A stretch of DNA of 64,000 bases, taken from Bradyrhizobium lablabi. Its GTDB lineage: Bacteria; Pseudomonadota; Alphaproteobacteria; Rhizobiales; Xanthobacteraceae. Every line of letters starts with the position of its first letter. Positions within the stretch are counted from its first letter, which is position 1. Positions 57,604 to 64,000 of the stretch are shown one piece after another. Made by a program: the position numbers and the translations under genes. Below the pieces are notes generated by a model, which was not told the DNA's origin, did not search any database, and saw only the letters and a program-made list of their open reading frames with translations. Location of the stretch: assembly GCF_900141755.1 (NCBI RefSeq), contig NZ_LT670844.1, positions 2,480,001 through 2,544,000 on the forward strand, written 5' to 3'.

Positions 57604-59682
57604 TCAGGCCGCCCGTACCGAGCTTAAGAACTTGCCCACCTCGAGCTTGAGGCGGGTGCTTTCGCCGGACAATGACTTTGCCGCCGCCAGCACTTGCGAC
57701 GATGCCGATCCGGTCTCGCTGGCGCCGCGCTGCACGTCGGCGATGTTGGAAGAGACCTGCTGGGTGCCGTGCGCGGCCTGCTGCACGTTGCGGGAAATTT
57801 CCTGGGTCGCCGCGCCCTGCTCCTCGATGGCGGAGGCAATGGCGGAGGCAATCTCGGACATCCGTCCGATGGTGCCGCCGATCTCCTTGATGGCGCCGAC
57901 CGAGTCCTGCGTCGCGGCCTGAATGCCGTCGATCTGCTGGCTGATCTCGCCGGTTGCTTTGGCGGTCTGTTCGGCCAGCGCCTTCACTTCCGACGCCACC
58001 ACCGCAAAACCGCGGCCCGCTTCGCCTGCCCGCGCCGCCTCGATGGTGGCATTCAATGCCAGGAGATTGGTCTGGCCGGCGATGGTGTTGATCAATTCCA
58101 CCACATCGCCGATCCGGGCCGCCGCCCGCGCCAATTCGCCGACGCGATCATTGGTCTGCTGCGCCTGCGCCACCGCCTCGCTCGCGATCCGCGCCGAATC
58201 CTGGACCTGACGGCTGATCTCGTTGACCGACGAGGCCATCTCTTCGGTCGCGGATGCGACCGATTGCACATTGGTGGAGGCTTCTTCAGAGGCCGCCGCG
58301 ACCATGGTGGTCAGTTCTTCCGAACGCTCCGCGGTTGCCGTCAGCGTGCCGGCGAAGGCTTCCAGTTCGCCCGAGGCCGACGACACGATATCCACGATCT
58401 CGCCAATCATCGCTTCGAAATCACGGGTAACCTTGTCGACGCGCTGGCCGCGCTGGATTTTTGCATCGGCCTCCACCGCCGCCGCCTCGTCGGCCGCCTT
58501 CTTGGCGATCAGGGCCTCCTTGAAGACCTGCAGCGAGCCGGCCATGGTCCCGATTTCGTCGGCGCGGTCGCTGGCCGGGATGGTGACGTCATGGCGGCCG
58601 GCCGCGAGGTCGCCGACCACGTCCGTCAGGGTCGCGAGCGGCGTAATGACGCGGCGACGCAACATCAGCGTTACGCCGGCGAGCACGCCAAGCAGCGCCA
58701 CGACGGCAAGGCCCGCCAGCGCCAGCATGATCAGGGCGCTGTCGCGTGCGGCGCCTGCGCGTTCGGCGGCTTCCGCCAATGCCGCATCGCGCACGGCGAA
58801 GAAACTCTGCACCGCCGGCACGACCCTGGCGGCCAGCTCATCCTCGGACTTGACGCCGTAATTGCCGTCGCCGCGCGCCGCCAGTATCTCTTTTTCGATC
58901 CAGGGCGCGGCCCCTCCAAAATACGCGTCGACCGCATCTTTCAGTGGTTTCACAAGCCGCGCCGGGCTACCGATCTGATCGACGCCGGCTTCGATGCGTT
59001 CGTGATCCAAATCGACGCGGCCCTGGGCACGGTCGATTGCGGATATTTCAGCCGCGCTCAGCGGGCGGCGCAAACTGATCGCAGCCGACATTGAAGCGGC
59101 GCGGCCGCCGGCGGAGATCCGCAGGTCCTGGGCGGTACGAGCGACATTCAACAGCGCCGTCAGTGACGCATCCGCGGCGGTCACCTGATTTTCGAGGCGA
59201 TTCAAGAGCGGTTCGATGATCGCGGCGGCCTGGGCCACGCCGGGAAGGAAGCCTTTGACCACCGCGGCATCACGCGCACTCATCGGCACAGCCAGCGCGC
59301 GATCGGTCGCAGCGCGGACATCGGCAAGCTTGGCCGCGGACTGGTTAAGGCCTTCGACGATCGCAGCGCTATCGCTCAGCGCGCTAACCGCCGTCCGGGC
59401 GCTTGCGAAAGCGGCATCCGCCTGATGCACGGCCTTCGCAATCGCCTCGAGCTGAGGCGGTGTCGCGACACCCTCCTTGAACAGTGGACTGAGATAGGGC
59501 GCGCGATGGCCGGCGATCTGCTGACCCACCGCGAGAACCGCGCCAAACGCCTCGACGGCCTTGATCGCTTCGGTCTTGCTCGCATAGGTACGATATTGCG
59601 GAACAAGGACCTCCGCGCCAAGGATGACCGCTAAAGCCGTCACCGAGAGCATTGATACCGCAAAGAGCCGGCCAATCCGCAT
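57604..59682 (-). CDS. Methyl-accepting chemotaxis protein
   Basis: A 692-residue receptor. An N-terminal membrane helix ([20 protein letters not shown]), a ~280-residue mostly helical periplasmic sensor and a second helix ([20 protein letters not shown]) are followed by HAMP ([20 protein letters not shown]). A signalling hairpin has the conserved tip [20 protein letters not shown] and [20 protein letters not shown]. No C-terminal CheR-binding pentapeptide is seen. The ligand is unknown; it may relate to the solute-binding proteins upstream, which is only a positional idea. It is convergent with tctC copy 2. The 245 bases after its start, up to the tRNA, hold no gene. Confidence 0.93.
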   Translation of the reverse strand: MRIGRLFAVSMLSVTALAVILGAEVLVPQYRTYASKTEAIKAVEAFGAVLAVGQQIAGHRAPYLSPLFKEGVATPPQLEAIAKAVHQADAAFASARTAVSALSDSAAIVEGLNQSAAKLADVRAATDRALAVPMSARDAAVVKGFLPGVAQAAAIIEPLLNRLENQVTAADASLTALLNVARTAQDLRISAGGRAASMSAAISLRRPLSAAEISAIDRAQGRVDLDHERIEAGVDQIGSPARLVKPLKDAVDAYFGGAAPWIEKEILAARGDGNYGVKSEDELAARVVPAVQSFFAVRDAALAEAAERAGAARDSALIMLALAGLAVVALLGVLAGVTLMLRRRVITPLATLTDVVGDLAAGRHDVTIPASDRADEIGTMAGSLQVFKEALIAKKAADEAAAVEADAKIQRGQRVDKVTRDFEAMIGEIVDIVSSASGELEAFAGTLTATAERSEELTTMVAAASEEASTNVQSVASATEEMASSVNEISRQVQDSARIASEAVAQAQQTNDRVGELARAAARIGDVVELINTIAGQTNLLALNATIEAARAGEAGRGFAVVASEVKALAEQTAKATGEISQQIDGIQAATQDSVGAIKEIGGTIGRMSEIASAIASAIEEQGAATQEISRNVQQAAHGTQQVSSNIADVQRGASETGSASSQVLAAAKSLSGESTRLKLEVGKFLSSVRAA

Positions 59683-59927
59683 GGTCTGTTTCCATCGTGC
59701 TGTGCCCGTTCAAAATATGCAAAAGGGGCTAAAGCCGCCTTAATGGGCGCTGGTATAACTACTGTGCCGGGCTCTGCGGCTCCGTGGATTGGGGCGATGA
59801 AGCGCCCAAAATGGCGGGTTATTGCATGACCGCCCGCGAATACCAGCCCGGCATTGCCGGATCGCCAACCGCATTGTAAGGGGTCTCCAGCACCGTTGCC
59901 TGTCCGCGAAAGCGGCAGGACCGGCGG

Positions 59928-60003
59928 GGCCTGTAGCTCAATGGTTAGAGCCGGCCGCTCATAACGGTCTGGTTCCTGGTTCGAGTCCAGGCAGGCCCAC
60001 CAA
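59928..60003 (+). tRNA. tRNA with CAT anticodon (Ile2 or Met)
   Basis: 76 bases fold as a full cloverleaf with encoded CCA. The acceptor GGGCCTG pairs with CAGGCCC. The D arm is GCTC/GAGC with an eight-base loop. The anticodon arm is GGCCG-CTCATAA-CGGTC, and the T arm is CCTGG-TTCGAGT-CCAGG. The anticodon is CAT. The short D loop and general look resemble tRNA-Ile(CAT), whose C34 is modified to lysidine, more than elongator Met, but I cannot settle it without identity-element scoring. It is the left border of the segment that ends in a tRNA 3' half at 63869. Confidence 0.93.
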
Positions 60004-60445
60004 TAAAATCAGTGACTTGTCGATTTTGATATTTTCTACGCCGCCAGAAATTCCGACAGGATCGGAAACGATCTCGGCGCGAATAACCAAGTCATCTCAA
60101 TGGCACCTACGACAAGCCGGCCGAGCGCGACGGCCTGCTTGCAGGTCTTGCCGACAACGGAAAGTCAGCACGCACGATGTCTGCTTCCGTTCGATGATCG
60201 GACATTCGTTGGCGACGTCCGCAGTTCCGAAATGTGCCACGAGCTGACGTCGTGTTCAGGCTGGAAAAGCATTAGAAGCACCACAATGGAGCGGCTCGAC
60301 CGAAGGGCTGTCCAGGCTGAGGCACGAGCATGTTGTGTTGGAATGGAAACTTGAGCAACATCATGGCTGAAGCGCCGCGGACGTGGAGACTCGAAGGCTT
60401 CGCACCCGCACGACGACTTCGGGCGAAGATTCGAGGGAGACGCCA
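60004..60445. other. Gene-free stretch downstream of the tRNA
   Basis: No credible gene. Base composition is less GC-rich than the surroundings. One frame reads a short fragment (HLNGTYDKPAERDGLLAGLA) bounded by stops, which may be debris of a lost gene; I do not recognise it. The stretch ends with the GAGGGAG ribosome site of the next gene. Confidence 0.5.
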
Positions 60446-61288
60446 TTGCCTAGAACAGTCACTTTCCAAGTCGCGGTAGTGCTGATGCTTTGGTGCGCCG
60501 TACGTGCGCTGACGGCTGATGCATGGGCCACACCTCTGGAGCGCGTAGAGTTTGAAAGCGCCTCTCAACGGCTCGGTTCGGGTGCGCTCAGTCCGGGCGA
60601 CCGCATACAGGGCGATCTGGCCAAGCCCGATGGCGCAGGCCCTTATCCCGCTGTCATCGTGCTGCACGGCTGTGCCGGGATGCATGACACGACAAAGCAA
60701 AAGTTGGTCGATGAACTTGTCGCCTGGGGCTATGTCATCCTGCTCGTGGACAGCTATGCTACGCGCCGTATCGATCACGCCTGCATATCAAGCGCGTTTG
60801 CCATGTTCTTCAGGCGTAGGCCGGATGCCTACGGGGCTCTGGTCTTCCTGGCTCGCCAAACCTTCGTCGAGCCACACCGTGTGGCTGCGGTCGGCTTCTC
60901 GGCAGGCGGTCGGGTTACCCTCTCTGTGGCGGAGCCCAATTCGTTCGAACTGTTCGCCCCTCCAAGCAACTTGCGGTTCCGGGCGGCGGTTGCGTTCAAT
61001 CCTCCATGTGAGCAGGCAGTGGAGCGTCCGGGGATACCCACGCTCATCTTCATTGGGGCCCTCGACGATTGGACGCCGGCGGCAGACTGCTCCAATAAAA
61101 TCGCCAGCTGGGGCAACGACGGGCCGGCAGTCGAGCTCGTTGTCTATCCCGGCGCGCACCACGGATTCTACTACCCGCACCTCCAGCCCGGCATGACCTT
61201 GTTTGGTCACTGGGTGGAATACAACGCCGCGGCAGCGGACAATGCAAGTCACCGCCTGCACCAGTTTCTCGATCGCCACCTCAACTGA
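60446..61288 (+). CDS. Exported dienelactone-hydrolase-family alpha/beta hydrolase
   Basis: A ~280-residue alpha/beta hydrolase with a signal peptide (PRTVTFQVAVVLMLWCAVRA then LTADAWA). Motifs: GPYPAVIVLHGCAGMHDTT (oxyanion region), VAAVGFSAGGRVTLSVAEP (nucleophile Ser), FIGALDDWTPAADC (Asp) and YPGAHHGFYYPHL (His). Dienelactone hydrolases normally have Cys as nucleophile; here it is Ser, as in many family members of unknown substrate. TTG at 60446 has GAGGGAG six bases upstream and gives a clean signal peptide; a 21-residue longer ATG frame from 60383 is the alternative. It lies in the tRNA-bounded segment. Confidence 0.75.
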   Translation: MPRTVTFQVAVVLMLWCAVRALTADAWATPLERVEFESASQRLGSGALSPGDRIQGDLAKPDGAGPYPAVIVLHGCAGMHDTTKQKLVDELVAWGYVILLVDSYATRRIDHACISSAFAMFFRRRPDAYGALVFLARQTFVEPHRVAAVGFSAGGRVTLSVAEPNSFELFAPPSNLRFRAAVAFNPPCEQAVERPGIPTLIFIGALDDWTPAADCSNKIASWGNDGPAVELVVYPGAHHGFYYPHLQPGMTLFGHWVEYNAAAADNASHRLHQFLDRHLN

Positions 61289-61418
61289 AGGCCGATAGCG
61301 GCAACAGAAATTGACTTCTTTTGCGGGTCAACAGCGGGCCTGACTGGCCGAGCAGAGCCGCGGCGTCCTTAGCGTGTATCCGCTCCCAATCGGATGTTGC
61401 GACGATCAAAAGCCCCAC

Positions 61419-62111
61419 TCACTCGGGCACGACGGCCTTCGCATTGTCAGCTGAAAAAAGTGCCGGCACGTCGAACTTGCCGGTCTGCAGGTCGTATCTG
61501 CAGCGCCAGCCGTTCACCACGCCGGTCTGCATAGGTTTGCGACCCTTGACGTCGGCATCCCCCGACAGGGCGATCAGAAGATAGCGGTTCGCCGGCCAAT
61601 CGACGCCGAGCCCGCGATAGTTCTCCTCAAGCCCCTCCAGCAGATACGCCGAGTCGTGATACTCCGGCGCCTTCACGAGCTTTCGCCAGTCGGGCCGAGT
61701 CTTCAGATAGTCCCACGCCAGGTCGCCGAGCGGCTTCTTGCTCGCGCGCAAATAGCCCTGCGGCGTGAGGCGGTACAGATGGAGCGTGGAGGTGCCCGAG
61801 CCGATCTTTTGCACGCGAACGATCCATTTCAGATCGTTGGTGAAGATAAAATCCGCGGGATAGCCGGCCGGTTCCGGATCAAGCAGCGTGAATGCGCCCT
61901 GCCGGCGCGCCCAGAACTGCCATTTCCAGTCGTCCGTATCCTTGTTCAGGTATTGCTCGATCGTTGTCGCGCCGTCCGGCGATTTCCGGGTGTATTTCTC
62001 TTCGATCTTGTAACCCGCGGGCGGAGCCGCCGGCTGCGCGGCGGCCGCCCCACTGCAGACGCCGATGCTGCAGGCAACGAACAGGCCGATCCAAGATGTC
62101 CTGCCCTTCAT
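61419..62111 (-). CDS. Exported protein of unknown function
   Basis: A 230-residue preprotein with a signal peptide (GRTSWIGLFVACSIGVCSGA then AAAQ), a Pro/Ala linker and a soluble domain rich in Trp and Tyr (DDWKWQFWARRQGAFTLLD, FTNDLKWIVRVQKIGSGTST). A C-terminal part follows (NGWRCRYDLQTGKFDVPALF). The pattern of a repeated strand plus the final 'W-C-Y-D-L-x-T-x-x-F-x-V-P' resembles periplasmic proteins that compare a measured state with a reference, but I do not recognise a named family. It lies between the DLH-like and TPR genes, all probably envelope proteins. Confidence 0.65.
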   Translation of the reverse strand: MKGRTSWIGLFVACSIGVCSGAAAAQPAAPPAGYKIEEKYTRKSPDGATTIEQYLNKDTDDWKWQFWARRQGAFTLLDPEPAGYPADFIFTNDLKWIVRVQKIGSGTSTLHLYRLTPQGYLRASKKPLGDLAWDYLKTRPDWRKLVKAPEYHDSAYLLEGLEENYRGLGVDWPANRYLLIALSGDADVKGRKPMQTGVVNGWRCRYDLQTGKFDVPALFSADNAKAVVPE

Positions 62112-62242
62112 TTTCTGGCTCCATTGATCCGGTCACGCGATTAGTCGCGCATGTCCTGATCAAGTTCATTGTGGGCGCACTGGCGGCTTCCGAATTCGGG
62201 GTTCACTAGCGATGTCCTATCGCCAAGGAACACGGCACGCGG

Positions 62243-63499
62243 TCAGAAACCGAGCACGCGGAGCTGTTGCTTGCTGACCCGGTCGGCCGGGTCGATCGAT
62301 TGCGCCTTGCGGAAATCGGCGATCGCCTCGGCGTGGCGGCCCAGCACTTCATTGGAGAGGCCGCGGTTGTTGTAGGCTTCGACATAGGACGGACCGAACT
62401 GGATCGCTTGCGTGAAATCTGCAATCGCTTGGTTGCTGTCACCCTTTGCGACGTAGGCTTTGCCGCGGGAGTTGAAAGAGTTGAAGTCCTTGGGGTTTAT
62501 CGCAATCGCCTGGTCATAGTCCCGGATCGCGTCATCGATCTTGCGCAGCGCCTTATAGGCATTGCCGCGATTCCAATACGCCACGCTGTTCTTTGGATTG
62601 ATGCTGATCGACTGATCATAACCAGCGATTGCCCGGCTATAGTCCTTCAAGCCTTCGTAAGCGACGCCAAGGCAATTGTACCCGCCGGAATTTTTGGGCT
62701 CGCGCTTGATGACCTCACTGCAATCCGGAACGGCGAGGTCGTATCGGCGATTGTTGCTGTAGGCAACGCCACGCGAGCTGTACAGCCAAAGCAGATTTGG
62801 ATCGAGCTTGATTGCCTCGCTGTAGTCTGCGATGGCGGACTCCCATCCGCCTTTTTTCGTGATCAACCTCTTCTTGAAGAGCGCCTGACCCCTTTGGCCG
62901 AAACCAAAGGCGTATTTTGGATCGATTGTGACCGCCTCGGTGATATCGGCGACCGCCTGGTCGAATTCACCCTTTTCCGTCCATGCCATGCCGTGGCGGG
63001 TATAGGCCCACACGTCCCTGGAATCGACCCTGATCGCCTCGGCGTGGTCGGCCAGCGCTGCATCGTATTCGTGCAGACCGTAATACGCGACGCCACGGTT
63101 GTTGTAGGCCCAGCCATATTTCGGATCGATCTTGATCGCCTCGGTGCAATCCGCAATGGCCGCGTCGTGGTCCTCTTTGCTCTCGTAAGCCTCGCACCGG
63201 TGCGCAAAGGCCCAGGCGTCCTTCGGGCTGAGCTTGATGGCCTCGCCGTAGTCGGCAATCGCGCGGTCGTAATCCTTCCCGTTGAAGGAGCCGCGGCCCC
63301 GGTTCTTGAAGGCCTTGACGCGTTCTGCCACCTGCTCGCTTGCATCGTCGATGATGCGGCTGCAGGCCGCGCCCCCGACGTCGGGCTTGTCGGCGCTGGC
63401 GGCGCACTCGCCCCGGTCGGCCGGCGTGGCGGCCAGCGCCGGCATCGCAAGCAGCAGACCCAGGCAAAGGAGCAGTCCACCTGATCCGCGCGCTGCCAT
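62243..63499 (-). CDS. Exported tetratricopeptide repeat protein
   Basis: A 418-residue preprotein with a signal peptide (ARGSGGLLLCLGLLLAMPAL AATPA) and about nine TPR units of 34 residues. Examples are GKDYDRAIADYGEAIKLSPK, EYDAALADHAEAIRVDSRD, WESAIADYSEAIKLDPNLLW, KIDDAIRDYDQAIAINPKDF and DSNQAIADFTQAIQFGPSYV. A Cys-containing N-terminal spacer (GECAASADKPDVGGAACSRI) follows the signal. TPR arrays act as protein-protein scaffolds; partners are unknown. ATG at MAARGSGG is preceded by GGAGGGGGAA. A 36-residue longer frame has no signal-like start and was rejected. Confidence 0.85.
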   Translation of the reverse strand: MAARGSGGLLLCLGLLLAMPALAATPADRGECAASADKPDVGGAACSRIIDDASEQVAERVKAFKNRGRGSFNGKDYDRAIADYGEAIKLSPKDAWAFAHRCEAYESKEDHDAAIADCTEAIKIDPKYGWAYNNRGVAYYGLHEYDAALADHAEAIRVDSRDVWAYTRHGMAWTEKGEFDQAVADITEAVTIDPKYAFGFGQRGQALFKKRLITKKGGWESAIADYSEAIKLDPNLLWLYSSRGVAYSNNRRYDLAVPDCSEVIKREPKNSGGYNCLGVAYEGLKDYSRAIAGYDQSISINPKNSVAYWNRGNAYKALRKIDDAIRDYDQAIAINPKDFNSFNSRGKAYVAKGDSNQAIADFTQAIQFGPSYVEAYNNRGLSNEVLGRHAEAIADFRKAQSIDPADRVSKQQLRVLGF

Positions 63500-63813
63500 G
63501 CTGTTCCCCCTCCGCCTTGCGCTCCGACGCGACACGTACGGGCGTGATGACTCTAGCCCCAACGGCAGACATTCTGCCATCGTCAACCCAGGTCTGAGAT
63601 GGGTCAATCGCTACCGAAATGGCTTATCCCTGCCGAGTCCGCTTTTAGCCCGATAGCGGCATGACGGACGAAACGCAGACCCGTCCGGTCGAGGCCTGTT
63701 GGTTGCGGCGGTCTTCTATGCCACCAGTTATCCGGCAGAAACCCCGTGAACAAACGCGCACAAACGTGAATGATCTTGATCGAGAAACGCTGATTTTGCT
63801 CGAATTTCCCGAT

Positions 63814-63869
63814 AGAGTCCGGCGCTCATAACGGTCTGGTTGCAGGTTCGAGTCCTGCCGGGCCCACCA
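63814..63869 (+). pseudogene. 3' half of a tRNA(CAT) gene (probable attachment-site remnant)
   Basis: From the anticodon loop to the CCA end the sequence is tRNA-like: GCTCATAACGGTCTGGTT is identical to 18 bases of the intact tRNA at 59958-59975. It is followed by a good T arm (GCAGG-TTCGAGT-CCTGC) and CGGGCCC-ACCA. The 5' acceptor strand and D arm are absent, and the 5' side of the anticodon stem (CGGCG) no longer pairs fully. The T stem and acceptor differ from the intact gene by compensated changes, so it came from a different tRNA copy. This is the usual footprint of integrase-mediated recombination at a tRNA 3' half. Confidence 0.65.
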
Positions 63870-63990
63870 GCCTTCGCTGGCTTCGCCAGCTTCGGCTCGG
63901 CGAGCCGTTTCGCAGCGAAGGCTGCCTCGCCGGAGCCCATCGGGCGAAGGCGGGCCGCGCGGCACCCGAGCTACGGCTCGGCAGGCCATA
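63870..63990. repeat. Palindrome-rich sequence following the tRNA fragment
   Basis: Short inverted units follow one another: GCTGGCTTCGCCAGC, AGCTTCGGCTCGGCGAGC, CTTCGCTGC-type arms and GAGCTACGGCTC. No gene is seen; a minus-strand frame through it and the tRNA fragment is an artefact. The arrangement looks like an intergenic mosaic element. Confidence 0.5.
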
Positions 63991-64000
63991 TGAAATCAGT

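Noticed and set aside
59928..63869. Simple duplication of one tRNA gene
   Set aside because: The second copy lacks the 5' half and has compensated changes in the T and acceptor stems, so it is not a straight duplicate of the first.
63645..63989. 114-codon minus-strand frame containing GGPGRTRTCNQ
   Set aside because: It is the well-known false protein read antisense through a tRNA 3' end, followed by palindromic repeat sequence.

Overview
The window looks like chromosomal DNA of a Bradyrhizobium-type alphaproteobacterium. This rests on high GC, on protein families whose combination is typical of that group (GlgE, fused TreS-maltokinase, TreYZ, FdsGB fusion, DUF3309, PHA-system protein), and on dense intergenic palindromic repeats of the kinds common in bradyrhizobial genomes (CGTCATTGCGAG, CTCATCCTGAGGAG and CGTCCCTGCGAAAGCAGG families). 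The assignment is by recognition; no search was run.

Layout. 0-19 kb is a glycogen/trehalose block. After the end of a HAD phosphatase gene come a GH15 glucoamylase/trehalase-like gene and malQ on the minus strand. Divergent from them is a tightly coupled plus-strand operon glgE-treS/mak-glgB-glgX-treZ-treY. It covers branching and debranching of glucan, trehalose formation from glucan (TreYZ), and trehalose/maltose interconversion with maltose phosphorylation (TreS-Mak). The glgE product has lost both catalytic residues of the family and is predicted to be a pseudoenzyme. 19-24 kb holds a PHA-system protein, a tiny DUF3309 membrane protein, an outer-membrane transporter-like protein and a three-domain LigD without Ku. 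24-32 kb is a complete minus-strand kdpFABCDE potassium-uptake operon, with an extra small hydrophobic ORF before kdpF and a repeat inserted between kdpB and kdpC.

32-54 kb is a formate dehydrogenase and molybdenum-cofactor island. It contains fdsGB (fused), fdsA, an oxalate/formate-type MFS carrier, a TusA-like sulfur carrier, moeA, mobB, fdhD, mobA, a MoeA fused to a periplasmic-binding-protein-like domain, a degenerate third MoeA, an aldehyde dehydrogenase and two regulators. Those regulators attach the same kind of PBP-like domain to two different DNA-binding heads (ModE-like and excisionase-like). The likely joint role is making, sulfurating and regulating a NAD-dependent Mo-bisMGD formate dehydrogenase fed by C1 or oxalate metabolism. 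A membrane-anchored cyclic-nucleotide-binding protein precedes it.

53-60 kb holds four orphan solute-binding proteins (one ABC, one TAXI, two tandem TctC) and a chemotaxis receptor. 60-64 kb runs from an intact tRNA(CAT) gene to a separate 3' tRNA half. It encodes three exported or envelope-type proteins (dienelactone-hydrolase-like, unknown, TPR) and may be the remnant of a tRNA-integrated element. No CRISPR array, rRNA, transposase or integrase was seen.
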